In this document: positions 1 through 6,096 of the stretch, one piece after another
Layout: each line of letters starts with the position of its first letter
Numbering within the stretch: the first letter of the stretch is position 1
NCBI GenBank assembly: GCA_036502295.1
Contig: DASXYU010000125.1
Location: forward strand, 1 to 14,923
DNA length: 14,923 nucleotides
From: DASXYU01 sp036502295
Lineage (GTDB): Bacteria > Actinomycetota > Actinomycetes > Mycobacteriales > Jatrophihabitantaceae
Direction of reading: 5' to 3'
Position numbers and translations under genes: made by a program
Notes under the pieces: model-generated
What the model was told of the DNA's origin: nothing
Database searches by the model: none
The model's input: only the letters and a program-made list of their open reading frames with translations

Positions 1-45
1 TAACTGAACCAGAATCAGTTGGGCTGCCAATTACCCCATACCCCA
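1..45 (-). tRNA. tRNA-Gln (CTG anticodon), 5' part only, cut by the window edge
   Basis: Read on the minus strand, 45 to 1 folds as the first 45 nucleotides of a tRNA. The 5' acceptor strand is TGGGGTA (45-39), followed by TG. The D stem is GGGT paired with GCCC around a loop containing AATTGG. A single A precedes the anticodon stem ACTGA/TCAGT, which closes the seven-base loop TTCTGGT. The anticodon is CTG, giving glutamine. The U at position 1 and the acceptor sequence are typical of bacterial tRNA-Gln. The variable loop, T arm and 3' acceptor lie beyond position 1, so completeness cannot be judged. It sits downstream of gltX, where I recall tRNA-Gln/Glu genes in mycobacteria. Since actinobacteria generally charge tRNA-Gln through GluRS and GatCAB, the placement is functionally coherent. 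Confidence 0.88.
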
Positions 46-84
46 AGGGCTTGGCTTTGCGGTGACCCACAAGAGCCTTTGAAG

Positions 85-114
85 ACTTTACCCGACGCTA
101 CCTATCGGCTCCAA
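85..114 (-). promoter_or_regulatory. Possible promoter for the tRNA-Gln
   Basis: On the minus strand TTGGAG (114-109) and TAAAGT (90-85) are separated by 18 bases, a fair match to sigma70-type -35 and -10 boxes. Transcription would start near 78, about 33 bases before the tRNA 5' end. The 88-base gap between the DinB-family gene and the tRNA shows no convincing terminator and no other gene. The boxes were matched by eye only. Confidence 0.35.
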
Positions 115-132
115 ACTGCCCGAGGTTAACCA

Positions 133-666
133 TCAAAAGCCGGTGCGGCCGTCGATGGCCTCGCGCAGCAGGTCCGCGTGGCCGCAGTGCCGGGCGTACT
201 CCTCGATCATGTGGATCAGCAGATCACGCAGCAGAATCGTGTCGCCGTGCCGGTCCACACCCGCCACCTCCAGATCGGTCACCGTGGCCATGTACGCCTG
301 GGCCGCAGCGACGTGTTTGCGCCACTCGGCGAAGGCAGCATCGACGCACTCCTGAGTACCGAGCGCTTCGGTGAACTCCGCATCTCGGTCGTCGGGCTTG
401 GAGAACGGCCACGTGCCGTCGATACCCAACATCACACGCTCGAACCAGTACCACTCGACGCCGGCAAGGTGCCGCACCAGCCCGAGCAGCGACATCGTCG
501 ACGGCGGCACCGACTGCGACGCGAGCTGCTCGGGCGTCAGCCCGTCGCACTTCATCTGCAGCGTGAGGCGGTAGTTGTCCAAGTACTCCAGCAGCAGGTC
601 GCGCTCGGAGGTGTAGCCGTGCTCCTTGCGCGGATCCGCCTCGGGCTCGAGCCAGTTCCCAGCCAT
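133..666 (-). CDS. DinB-family (DUF664-like) putative metal-dependent protein
   Basis: A 177-residue cytoplasmic protein resembling the DinB/DUF664 four-helix-bundle superfamily, whose members usually bind a divalent metal through three histidines. Candidate ligands are H66 (in LVRHLAGVEWYW) and H160 and H163 (in EYARHCGHADLL), matching the family pattern of one His at the end of helix 2 and a HxxH pair near the C terminus. Some superfamily members are thiol-dependent S-transferases using mycothiol or bacillithiol; nothing here shows the substrate. The ATG at 666-664 overlaps the gltX stop by one base (TAATG), so translation is probably coupled to gltX. No strong Shine-Dalgarno is seen. The family call is fairly safe; the enzymatic role is unknown. 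Confidence 0.8.
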   Translation of the reverse strand: MAGNWLEPEADPRKEHGYTSERDLLLEYLDNYRLTLQMKCDGLTPEQLASQSVPPSTMSLLGLVRHLAGVEWYWFERVMLGIDGTWPFSKPDDRDAEFTEALGTQECVDAAFAEWRKHVAAAQAYMATVTDLEVAGVDRHGDTILLRDLLIHMIEEYARHCGHADLLREAIDGRTGF

Positions 667-2138
667 TACGCCAGCACAGCCCTCAGCCGCGCCAGAGTCA
701 TCTCTTTGCCCAGGATCTGCATCGAGTCGAAGAGCGGCAGCGCAGAGGACGCGCCACTGATGGCTACATACAACGGACCGAACGCCTGCTTCGGCTTCAG
801 CCCCAATCCGCCGGTTTCGACGGGGTCAATCAATGTCGAGTTGAGCGCTTCGTGGATCGGCTCCGCGGTCCAGTCGTCCTGCGCTTCGAGGGTGGAGATA
901 GTCGCACTGAGGACGGCCCGGCCCAGCTCGGTATCGACTGACTTCGCCTTCGCCGCCTCATCGACGGTGATGTCGTCGTTGAGTAGGTAGGCGAGCTTGC
1001 GCGCCGCGTCGCCGAGGGTCACCGCCCGCGTCTGCACCAAAGGCACAGCAGCGTCAAGGACCTCGTCCTTGACGGGGAGGCCGGCTGCCGCGACGTACGG
1101 CTCCAGACGCTCGGCAAAGTCCGTGGCAGTGAGCCGGCGGATCCACTCCGCATTGATCGCCTCGCACTTCTTGGGGTCGAAGCGCGCCGGGTTGGCATTG
1201 ACGTCGGCGATATCGAAGGCGGCGACTAGCTCCTCCATCGAGAAGATGTCCTGGTCACCGGACAGCGACCAGCCGAGCAGCGCGAGGTAGTTGAGCAGTC
1301 CTTCGGGGACGTAACCCTCTTCGCGGTAGAGGCTCAAGGACGACTGCGGGTCACGCTTGGAGAGCTTCTTGTTCCCCTCCCCCATCACATACGGCAGGTG
1401 GCCGAACCGCGGGGTGAACGTCGCGACACCGACCTCGATGAGCGCGCGATACAGCGCGATCTGCCGCGGGGTGCTCGGCAGCAGGTCCTCACCGCGCAGG
1501 ACGTGCGTGATGCGCATCAGCGCGTCGTCCACCGGGTTCACCAAGGTATAGAGCGGGATGCCATTGCCCCGCACCACCACGAAATCGGGCACCGATCCGG
1601 CGGCGAAGATGACCTCGCCCCGGATGAGGTCGGTCCAGGTCAGGTCCTCGTCGGGCATCCGCAGCCGCAGCGTGGGCTCGCGTCCTTCGGCCCGGAACGC
1701 CGCCTTCTGCTCTTCGGTGAGAGTGCGGTCGTAGTTGTCGTAGCCCAGCTTGGGACTTCGCCCGGCGGCGATGTGCCGCGCCTCGATCTCCTCAGGCACG
1801 CTGAACGACTCGTAGACATGCCCGCCGGCGATGAGCTTCGCGACCACGTCGCGGTAGATGTCGTGGCGCTGGCTCTGGCGGTAGGGAGCATCCGGGCCAC
1901 CCACCTCGGGGCCCTCGTCCCAGGTGAGGCCGAGCCAGCGCAGCGCCGCGAGCAGGTCGTTGTAGGACTGCTCGGAGTCGCGCGCCTCGTCGGTGTCCTC
2001 GACGCGGAAGACGAAGGTGCCGCCGGTGTGCCGCGCGTATGCCCAGTTGAACAGCGCGGTGCGCACCAATCCGACGTGCGGGTTGCCGGTGGGAGAGGGG
2101 CAGAACCGGACACGAACAGCAGAGGCATCAGACGTCAT
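666..2138 (-). CDS. gltX: Glutamyl-tRNA synthetase (GluRS)
   Basis: A 490-residue class I aminoacyl-tRNA synthetase that charges tRNA with glutamate using ATP. The HIGH-type signature is PSPTGNPHVG (14-23) and the KMSKS-type signature is KLSKR (258-262), both in expected places in a Rossmann catalytic domain, with an anticodon-binding region in the C-terminal third. Length is normal. The segment near 109-130 lacks the zinc cysteines found in some GluRS. The open frame extends 119 codons upstream, but the start is set at ATG 2138 because family homology begins at MTSDASAVRVRFCPSPTG and the upstream frame only overlaps the preceding gene. The start overlaps the FAH-family stop as ATGA. With gatA/gatB in the window and a tRNA-Gln next door, this GluRS is probably non-discriminating, also making Glu-tRNA(Gln) for GatCAB; that is inference. 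Confidence 0.97.
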   Translation of the reverse strand: MTSDASAVRVRFCPSPTGNPHVGLVRTALFNWAYARHTGGTFVFRVEDTDEARDSEQSYNDLLAALRWLGLTWDEGPEVGGPDAPYRQSQRHDIYRDVVAKLIAGGHVYESFSVPEEIEARHIAAGRSPKLGYDNYDRTLTEEQKAAFRAEGREPTLRLRMPDEDLTWTDLIRGEVIFAAGSVPDFVVVRGNGIPLYTLVNPVDDALMRITHVLRGEDLLPSTPRQIALYRALIEVGVATFTPRFGHLPYVMGEGNKKLSKRDPQSSLSLYREEGYVPEGLLNYLALLGWSLSGDQDIFSMEELVAAFDIADVNANPARFDPKKCEAINAEWIRRLTATDFAERLEPYVAAAGLPVKDEVLDAAVPLVQTRAVTLGDAARKLAYLLNDDITVDEAAKAKSVDTELGRAVLSATISTLEAQDDWTAEPIHEALNSTLIDPVETGGLGLKPKQAFGPLYVAISGASSALPLFDSMQILGKEMTLARLRAVLA

Positions 2139-2983
2139 GCTTTCTTCGCAACCTTGTTCGAGAGAGCACCGATGCCCTCGATCTCGATCGTCACCGTGTC
2201 GCCGGCCACGATCGGCCCGACGCCGGCGGGCGTGCCGGTGAGGATGACGTCGCCGGGCAGCAGCGTCATCACGTTCGAGACGAAGCTGATCAGCGTCGGC
2301 ACGTCGTGGACCATGTCCTTGGTCCGGCCGTCCTGCTTCACCTGGCCGTTCACCGAGGTCGTGATGCGCAGGTCGCTCGGGTCGAGCAGTGTCTCGATCC
2401 ACGGCCCGATCGGGCAGAACGAGTCGTGCCCCTTCGCGCGGGTGAACTGGCCGTCGGCCTTCTGTTGATCGCGGGCACTGACGTCGTTGCCGCACATGTA
2501 ACCGAGGACGTGGCCGAGGGCCTCCTCGCGACTGACATCGCGAGCCGGCTTGCCGATCACGATGGCGAGTTCGCCCTCGAAGTCGACACGGTCGCTCACC
2601 GGCAGACGGATCGTGTCGCCGTGCCCGATAACCGATGTCGACGGCTTGATGAAGACCACCGGTGAGGACGGTGCCTCGTCGCCCATTTCGGCCGCGTGAT
2701 CCGCGTAGTTCTTGGCGACCGCGACGACCTTGCTGGGCAGGATCGGTGCCACCAGGCGGACGTCTTCAAGAGACCAGCGGTCACCGGTGAACTCGATGGC
2801 GCCGAAGGGATGCTCCGCGATCGCCGACACCGTCAGGGCGCTGAAATCCGTAGGTCCCCCACGGGCTACGCCCTCGCTGGTGGGGGTGCCCCCATTCGCC
2901 CCCGTCGGTCCTTCAACTACTCCCCATGCCATCCCGGCGGGTACTTGGGCGGAACCTGGGTGGACGAACCGAGCGATACGCAC
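2135..2983 (-). CDS. Fumarylacetoacetate hydrolase (FAH) family protein
   Basis: A 282-residue member of the FAH superfamily, metal-dependent enzymes acting on 2-oxo acids (acylpyruvate hydrolysis, oxaloacetate decarboxylation, related hydratase or isomerase reactions). The ligand set E136, E138 (VDFEGELAIVIG) and D167 (GNDVSARDQQ) is present, along with the KNYADHAAEMG motif (91-101) and the TGTPAGVG motif near the C terminus. The start is GTG at 2983, giving MRIARF as in actinobacterial relatives; a candidate -10 six bases upstream suggests a leaderless message. An ATG at codon 18 (2932) is the alternative. Residues 31-44 are encoded by a palindromic element (2853-2893), so the N-terminal region looks longer than typical. 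It is the first gene of the FAH-gltX-DinB cluster. The exact substrate cannot be told from sequence. Confidence 0.88.
   Translation of the reverse strand: MRIARFVHPGSAQVPAGMAWGVVEGPTGANGGTPTSEGVARGGPTDFSALTVSAIAEHPFGAIEFTGDRWSLEDVRLVAPILPSKVVAVAKNYADHAAEMGDEAPSSPVVFIKPSTSVIGHGDTIRLPVSDRVDFEGELAIVIGKPARDVSREEALGHVLGYMCGNDVSARDQQKADGQFTRAKGHDSFCPIGPWIETLLDPSDLRITTSVNGQVKQDGRTKDMVHDVPTLISFVSNVMTLLPGDVILTGTPAGVGPIVAGDTVTIEIEGIGALSNKVAKKA
2853..2893. repeat. Compact palindromic element inserted in frame within the FAH-family gene
   Basis: About 41 bp made of nested inverted repeats. CCCCCAC (2856-2862) pairs with GTGGGGG (2880-2886). Inside that loop GGGC (2863-2866) pairs with GCCC (2870-2873). 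GGGGG (2882-2886) can also pair with CCCCC (2889-2893). On the gene's strand it encodes residues 31-44 (GGTPTSEGVARGGP), a low-complexity stretch in the N-terminal region where I expect a shorter linker. The layout resembles small REP-like elements that can sit in coding DNA without breaking the frame. No second copy was noticed in this window, so repeat status is inferred from structure. Confidence 0.5.
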
Positions 2984-2989
2984 GGTTCG

Positions 2990-2995
2990 AGGCTA
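2990..2995 (-). promoter_or_regulatory. Candidate -10 box for the FAH-gltX-DinB cluster (leaderless)
   Basis: TAGCCT on the minus strand fits the actinobacterial TANNNT -10 pattern and lies six bases before the GTG at 2983. Transcription would then begin at or next to the start codon. No good -35 is visible. The same geometry appears for the divergent gene and for the ilvB leader, which supports it modestly. Confidence 0.4.
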
Positions 2996-3011
2996 CCGGT
3001 GGCGTCGACAC

Positions 3012-3024
3012 GGCCCTAGGGGCC
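3012..3024. other. Short inverted repeat between divergent promoters
   Basis: GGCCC (3012-3016) and GGGCC (3020-3024) flank TAG, giving a 5-bp palindromic site between the two candidate -10 boxes (2990-2995 and 3045-3050). It could be an operator for a regulator of both genes. With short arms in GC-rich DNA, chance is a real alternative. Confidence 0.25.
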
Positions 3025-3044
3025 CACTCAGCCACCGCAGTCCT

Positions 3045-3050
3045 TAGACT
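3045..3050 (+). promoter_or_regulatory. Candidate -10 box for the Cys-rich membrane protein (leaderless)
   Basis: TAGACT on the plus strand fits the TANNNT -10 pattern and ends six bases before the ATG at 3057. There is no Shine-Dalgarno in the gap, consistent with a leaderless transcript. No clear -35 is seen. Confidence 0.4.
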
Positions 3051-3056
3051 CGTTGC

Positions 3057-3449
3057 ATGGCTTCGCAGCTCGCCTCTATCGCTCCCGCCACTCGGCGCCG
3101 CGCGGCGGCGGTCGTCGGGGTCTTCGCGGCCCTCTTCGCCGTGGTCGGCGTCCTGAGTTGGGCGCGCGACGCGAACGCCGCCGTCCGCGTGATCGGCACG
3201 ATCGTCCTCGTTGCGGCGGCGGTGCTGGCGCTCATCGCATGGGGGCTGCTCAACTCGATCCGCGTCGACCGCCTCTCCGACGAACTGGACGCGGAGCTCG
3301 CCGAGGCGATCGCCCACCACGACGCCACTTGCGGCTGCGGCCAGACTCACGACATGACCGAGATGACGACGGTGTGTGCACATGATGGGGCTGGCACGGA
3401 CTGTGCCCACAACTGCGACACCTGCGCGCTGGCTGCTCTCAGGAACTAG
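3057..3449 (+). CDS. Small two-TM membrane protein with Cys/His-rich C-terminal tail
   Basis: A 130-residue protein I do not recognise by name. A basic N terminus (RRR at 13-15) precedes two hydrophobic helices at about 16-35 and 43-66, with a short loop between. By the positive-inside rule the N terminus and tail are probably cytoplasmic. An acidic, helix-prone stretch follows (about 71-86), then a tail with six cysteines (92, 94, 107, 116, 120, 123) and five histidines (87, 88, 98, 109, 118), including CGCGQTH and a final CxxxCxxC. That density suggests metal binding, possibly zinc or copper, or a redox role; no function is claimed. It is transcribed divergently from the FAH-family gene and converges on cimA, sharing a palindromic CTAG that carries both stop codons. 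Codon use and the membrane topology support a real gene. Confidence 0.75.
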   Translation: MASQLASIAPATRRRAAAVVGVFAALFAVVGVLSWARDANAAVRVIGTIVLVAAAVLALIAWGLLNSIRVDRLSDELDAELAEAIAHHDATCGCGQTHDMTEMTTVCAHDGAGTDCAHNCDTCALAALRN

Positions 3450-5035
3450 TGCAGTAGGCCAAAACGTACGGCGTCGTGCAAGGCGAGCCAGCTCGCCTCG
3501 ATGACGTTCTCGTGCACGCCGACGGTCGTCCACTCCCGAGTTCCGTCGCTGGTCTCGATGAGGACGCGGGTGACGGCGTCGGTGCCGTGCTTGCCGGGCA
3601 TGATGCGCACCTTGTAATCGGTGAGCTCCAGCTCGGCCAGCCGTGGGTAGACGGTGGCGAGTGCCTTGCGCAGTGCGCGGTCCAGCGCGTTCACCGGCCC
3701 GTTGCCCTCTTCGGTGGAGATCACCCGCTCTCCCCCGGCGACAACCTTCACCGTCGCCTCACTGACACAGAGGCCGTCCTCGACGGAGCCCTCCGCATCG
3801 ACGCCGTCGACGATGACGCGGTAGCTCTCAACCAGGAACGGCGGCTCCGCGTCAGGGTTCAGCGCATCGCGGACCAGCAGCGCGAAGGAGGCGTCGGCCG
3901 CCTCGTACGACCAGCCGCGCGCCTCGCGCTGCTTCACCGTGGCGACGACACTGCTCACCACATCCGGGCGGCTGGTCACGTCGAGACCCAGCTCGGCCGC
4001 CTTGAGTTCGACGGAGGCGCGTCCTGCCATCTCCGTGACAAGGATGCGCTGGTCGTTGCCGACCACGGACGGGTCGAGGTGGTTGTACATCAGCGGCGCG
4101 ACCTTGATGGCGCTGGCGTGTAGGCCGGCCTTGTGGGCGAAGGCCGCGGCACCGACGAAGGGGGCGTGCGTGTCCTGGGCAAGGTTGGCGATCTCGGCGA
4201 TGGCATGGCTCACGCGCTGCATCTCGCCGAGGCAACCATCGGGCAGGACGTCGAGTTCCATCTTGGTGACGAGGTCACCGATGAGGGTGAAGATGTTGGC
4301 GTTGCCGGTGCGCTCGCCGTAGCCGTTCGCGGTGCCCTGCACGTGGGTGGCGCCCGCATCGACGGCGGCCAGCGCGTTGGCGACGGCGCAACCCGTGTCG
4401 TCCTGGGTGTGGATGCCGAGACGTAGGCCGGAGCGGGCCTTCATGTCGGTGACGATCTCGTGCACCCGCATCGGCAGCATGCCGCCATTGGTGTCACAGA
4501 GGACGCCGACGTCGGCGCCTGCTTCAGTCGCGGCATCGAGGACGCGCACGCCGTAGTCAGCATCGAGCTTGTAGCCGTCGAAGAAGTGCTCGAGGTCGAC
4601 GAAGACACGGCGGTCGTGCTCGCGCAGGAAGCGCACCGTGTCGCGGACCATGTCGAGGTTCTCCTCGAGGGTGGTGTGCAGCGCATCGGTGACATGCCAG
4701 ACCGAGGACTTCGCCACCAGCGTGATGACACTGGCCCGCGAGTCGAGCAGTGCCTGCACCTGAGCGTCGTCCTCAACCTTCACCCCGGCCTTGCGGGTGG
4801 AGCCGAACGCCACCAGGGTGGCGTGCTTGAGGTTCAGCTCACCGTCCGCGGCACGCGCGAAGAACTCGGTGTCCTTCGGCATCGCCCCCGGCCAGCCGCC
4901 CTCGATAAAGCCGACGCCGAGTTGGTCGAGCAGACGCGCCACGGCGAGCTTGTCGGCGACGGAGTACGTAATGCCCTCACGCTGCGCGCCGTCGCGCAGC
5001 GTGGTGTCGAAGACGTGGAACTCGTCGCTCAGCAT
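3446..5035 (-). CDS. cimA: (R)-citramalate synthase (CimA), LeuA-like
   Basis: A 529-residue member of the DRE-TIM metallolyase / LeuA family. The N-terminal TIM barrel carries DTTLRDGAQREG (10-21) and GERTGNAN (240-247); the C-terminal LeuA regulatory domain (roughly 390-525) is where relatives sense end products. The expected reaction is acetyl-CoA plus pyruvate to (R)-citramalate, the first step of the threonine-independent route to 2-oxobutyrate and isoleucine. The family metal motif HxHND is here H209-T-Q-D-D213, with the second His replaced by Gln; I believe relatives in actinobacteria share this. The ATG at 5035 is preceded by GAGGA seven bases upstream and follows leuB by eight bases, so it is the last gene of the ilvB operon. 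It ends in TAG inside the CTAG shared with the convergent gene. Neighbouring leuB supports CimA over homocitrate or isopropylmalate synthases. Confidence 0.88.
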   Translation of the reverse strand: MLSDEFHVFDTTLRDGAQREGITYSVADKLAVARLLDQLGVGFIEGGWPGAMPKDTEFFARAADGELNLKHATLVAFGSTRKAGVKVEDDAQVQALLDSRASVITLVAKSSVWHVTDALHTTLEENLDMVRDTVRFLREHDRRVFVDLEHFFDGYKLDADYGVRVLDAATEAGADVGVLCDTNGGMLPMRVHEIVTDMKARSGLRLGIHTQDDTGCAVANALAAVDAGATHVQGTANGYGERTGNANIFTLIGDLVTKMELDVLPDGCLGEMQRVSHAIAEIANLAQDTHAPFVGAAAFAHKAGLHASAIKVAPLMYNHLDPSVVGNDQRILVTEMAGRASVELKAAELGLDVTSRPDVVSSVVATVKQREARGWSYEAADASFALLVRDALNPDAEPPFLVESYRVIVDGVDAEGSVEDGLCVSEATVKVVAGGERVISTEEGNGPVNALDRALRKALATVYPRLAELELTDYKVRIMPGKHGTDAVTRVLIETSDGTREWTTVGVHENVIEASWLALHDAVRFGLLH

Positions 5036-5043
5036 GACCGTCC

Positions 5044-6096
5044 TCAGGCGCTTGCGGCTTTGGCGAGGCGTTCGCCGATCTCGCCGGTGCTCCCCGGGTT
5101 CTTCGGGTCGCGGGCGGTGAGGTCCGCCTCGACCGCGGCCTCGATCTTCGCCGCCGCGTCAGCTTCGCCGAGATGGCTCAGCATCAGCGCGACCGAGAGG
5201 ATGGCGGCTGTTGGGTCGGCCTTGCCCTGGCCGGCGATGTCGGGGGCCGAACCGTGCACCGGCTCGAACATCGACGGGAAGGTGCGATCGGGGTTGATAT
5301 TGCCGCTCGCCGCCAGACCAATGCCGCCGGTGATCGCGCCGGCGAGGTCAGTGATGATGTCGCCGAAGAGGTTGTCGGTGACGATGACGTCGAAACGCTG
5401 CGGATCGGTGGTCAGGTAGATCATCACCGCGTCGATGTGGCTGTAGTCGATGGTGACGTCCGGGAACTCCTCGCCGACCTGCTGCACGAGCCGCCACCAC
5501 ACCGAACCGGCGTTGACGAGGACGTTGGTCTTGTGGACCAACGTCAGCTTCTTTCGCGGGCGTCCCTGCGCGCGAACGAAGGCGTCGCGGATCACCCGCT
5601 CCGCGCCGAACGCCGTGTTGATCGAGACCTCTGTGGCGATCTCGTGCGGGGTTCCCACGCGAATCGCCCCACCGTTGCCGGTGTAGAGCCCTTCAGTCCC
5701 TTCGCGGACGACGACGAAGTCGATCGGCCCCTTGTCGAGGACGGCGGAACTCAGCGGCGAGGTCGAACCCGGGTAGAGCTTCGAGGGCCGCAGGTTGACG
5801 TAGTGGTCTAGTTCGAAGCGCAGCTTGAGAAGCAATCCCCGCTCAAGGACGCCCGGAGGGAGGTTCGGGTCGTTCGGCTTGCCGCCGACCGCACCGAGCA
5901 GGATGGCGTCGGCCGTCTTGATCTCCTCGAGCGCCGAGGTGGGAAGGACTTCTCCGGTGCGGAGATAGCGCTCAGCACCCAGGTCGTACTGCGTCTTCGA
6001 CACGCCGGGGAACACCGCGTCGAGTACACGGAGCGCCTGCTCCGTGACCTCGACACCGATGAAGTCGCCCGGAATAACCGCAAGTTCGAAACTCAT
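5044..6096 (-). CDS. leuB: 3-isopropylmalate dehydrogenase
   Basis: A 350-residue NAD-dependent beta-decarboxylating dehydrogenase of leucine synthesis; the enzyme usually also oxidises 3-methylmalate, which serves the citramalate route. Substrate arginines R93, R103 and R131 are present, as are Y138 (EGLYTG), K189 (VHKTNV) and the metal aspartates D222, D246 and D250. The motif GLLLKLRFELDHYVNLRP is typical of LeuB rather than isocitrate dehydrogenase. Unusually, the N-terminal signature IPGDGIGPEV reads IPGDFIGVEV (8-17), with Phe at position 12 and Val at 15. Length is normal. The ATG at 6096 overlaps the ilvC stop as ATGA, indicating translational coupling, and cimA follows after eight bases. 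In M. tuberculosis and C. glutamicum I recall serA between ilvC and leuB; it is absent here. Confidence 0.95.
   Translation of the reverse strand: MSFELAVIPGDFIGVEVTEQALRVLDAVFPGVSKTQYDLGAERYLRTGEVLPTSALEEIKTADAILLGAVGGKPNDPNLPPGVLERGLLLKLRFELDHYVNLRPSKLYPGSTSPLSSAVLDKGPIDFVVVREGTEGLYTGNGGAIRVGTPHEIATEVSINTAFGAERVIRDAFVRAQGRPRKKLTLVHKTNVLVNAGSVWWRLVQQVGEEFPDVTIDYSHIDAVMIYLTTDPQRFDVIVTDNLFGDIITDLAGAITGGIGLAASGNINPDRTFPSMFEPVHGSAPDIAGQGKADPTAAILSVALMLSHLGEADAAAKIEAAVEADLTARDPKNPGSTGEIGERLAKAASA

Noticed and set aside
46..132. A second tRNA or terminator between the DinB-family gene and tRNA-Gln
   Set aside because: No cloverleaf or hairpin with a T tract could be formed; only the small palindrome GGTTAACC (124-131) and a possible promoter are present.
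2139..2495. N-terminal extension of the gltX frame by 119 codons
   Set aside because: The extension is Arg-rich shadow translation over the FAH-family gene; GluRS homology starts at the ATG at 2138.
2913..3533. Minus-strand 206-codon frame across the FAH promoter and the Cys-rich gene
   Set aside because: It overlaps the FAH-family start, the membrane gene and the end of cimA; composition is Arg-rich shadow and no family is recognisable.
4460..5419. Plus-strand 319-codon frame opposite cimA and leuB
   Set aside because: Antisense to two conserved enzymes, spans their junction, and has no recognisable motifs.
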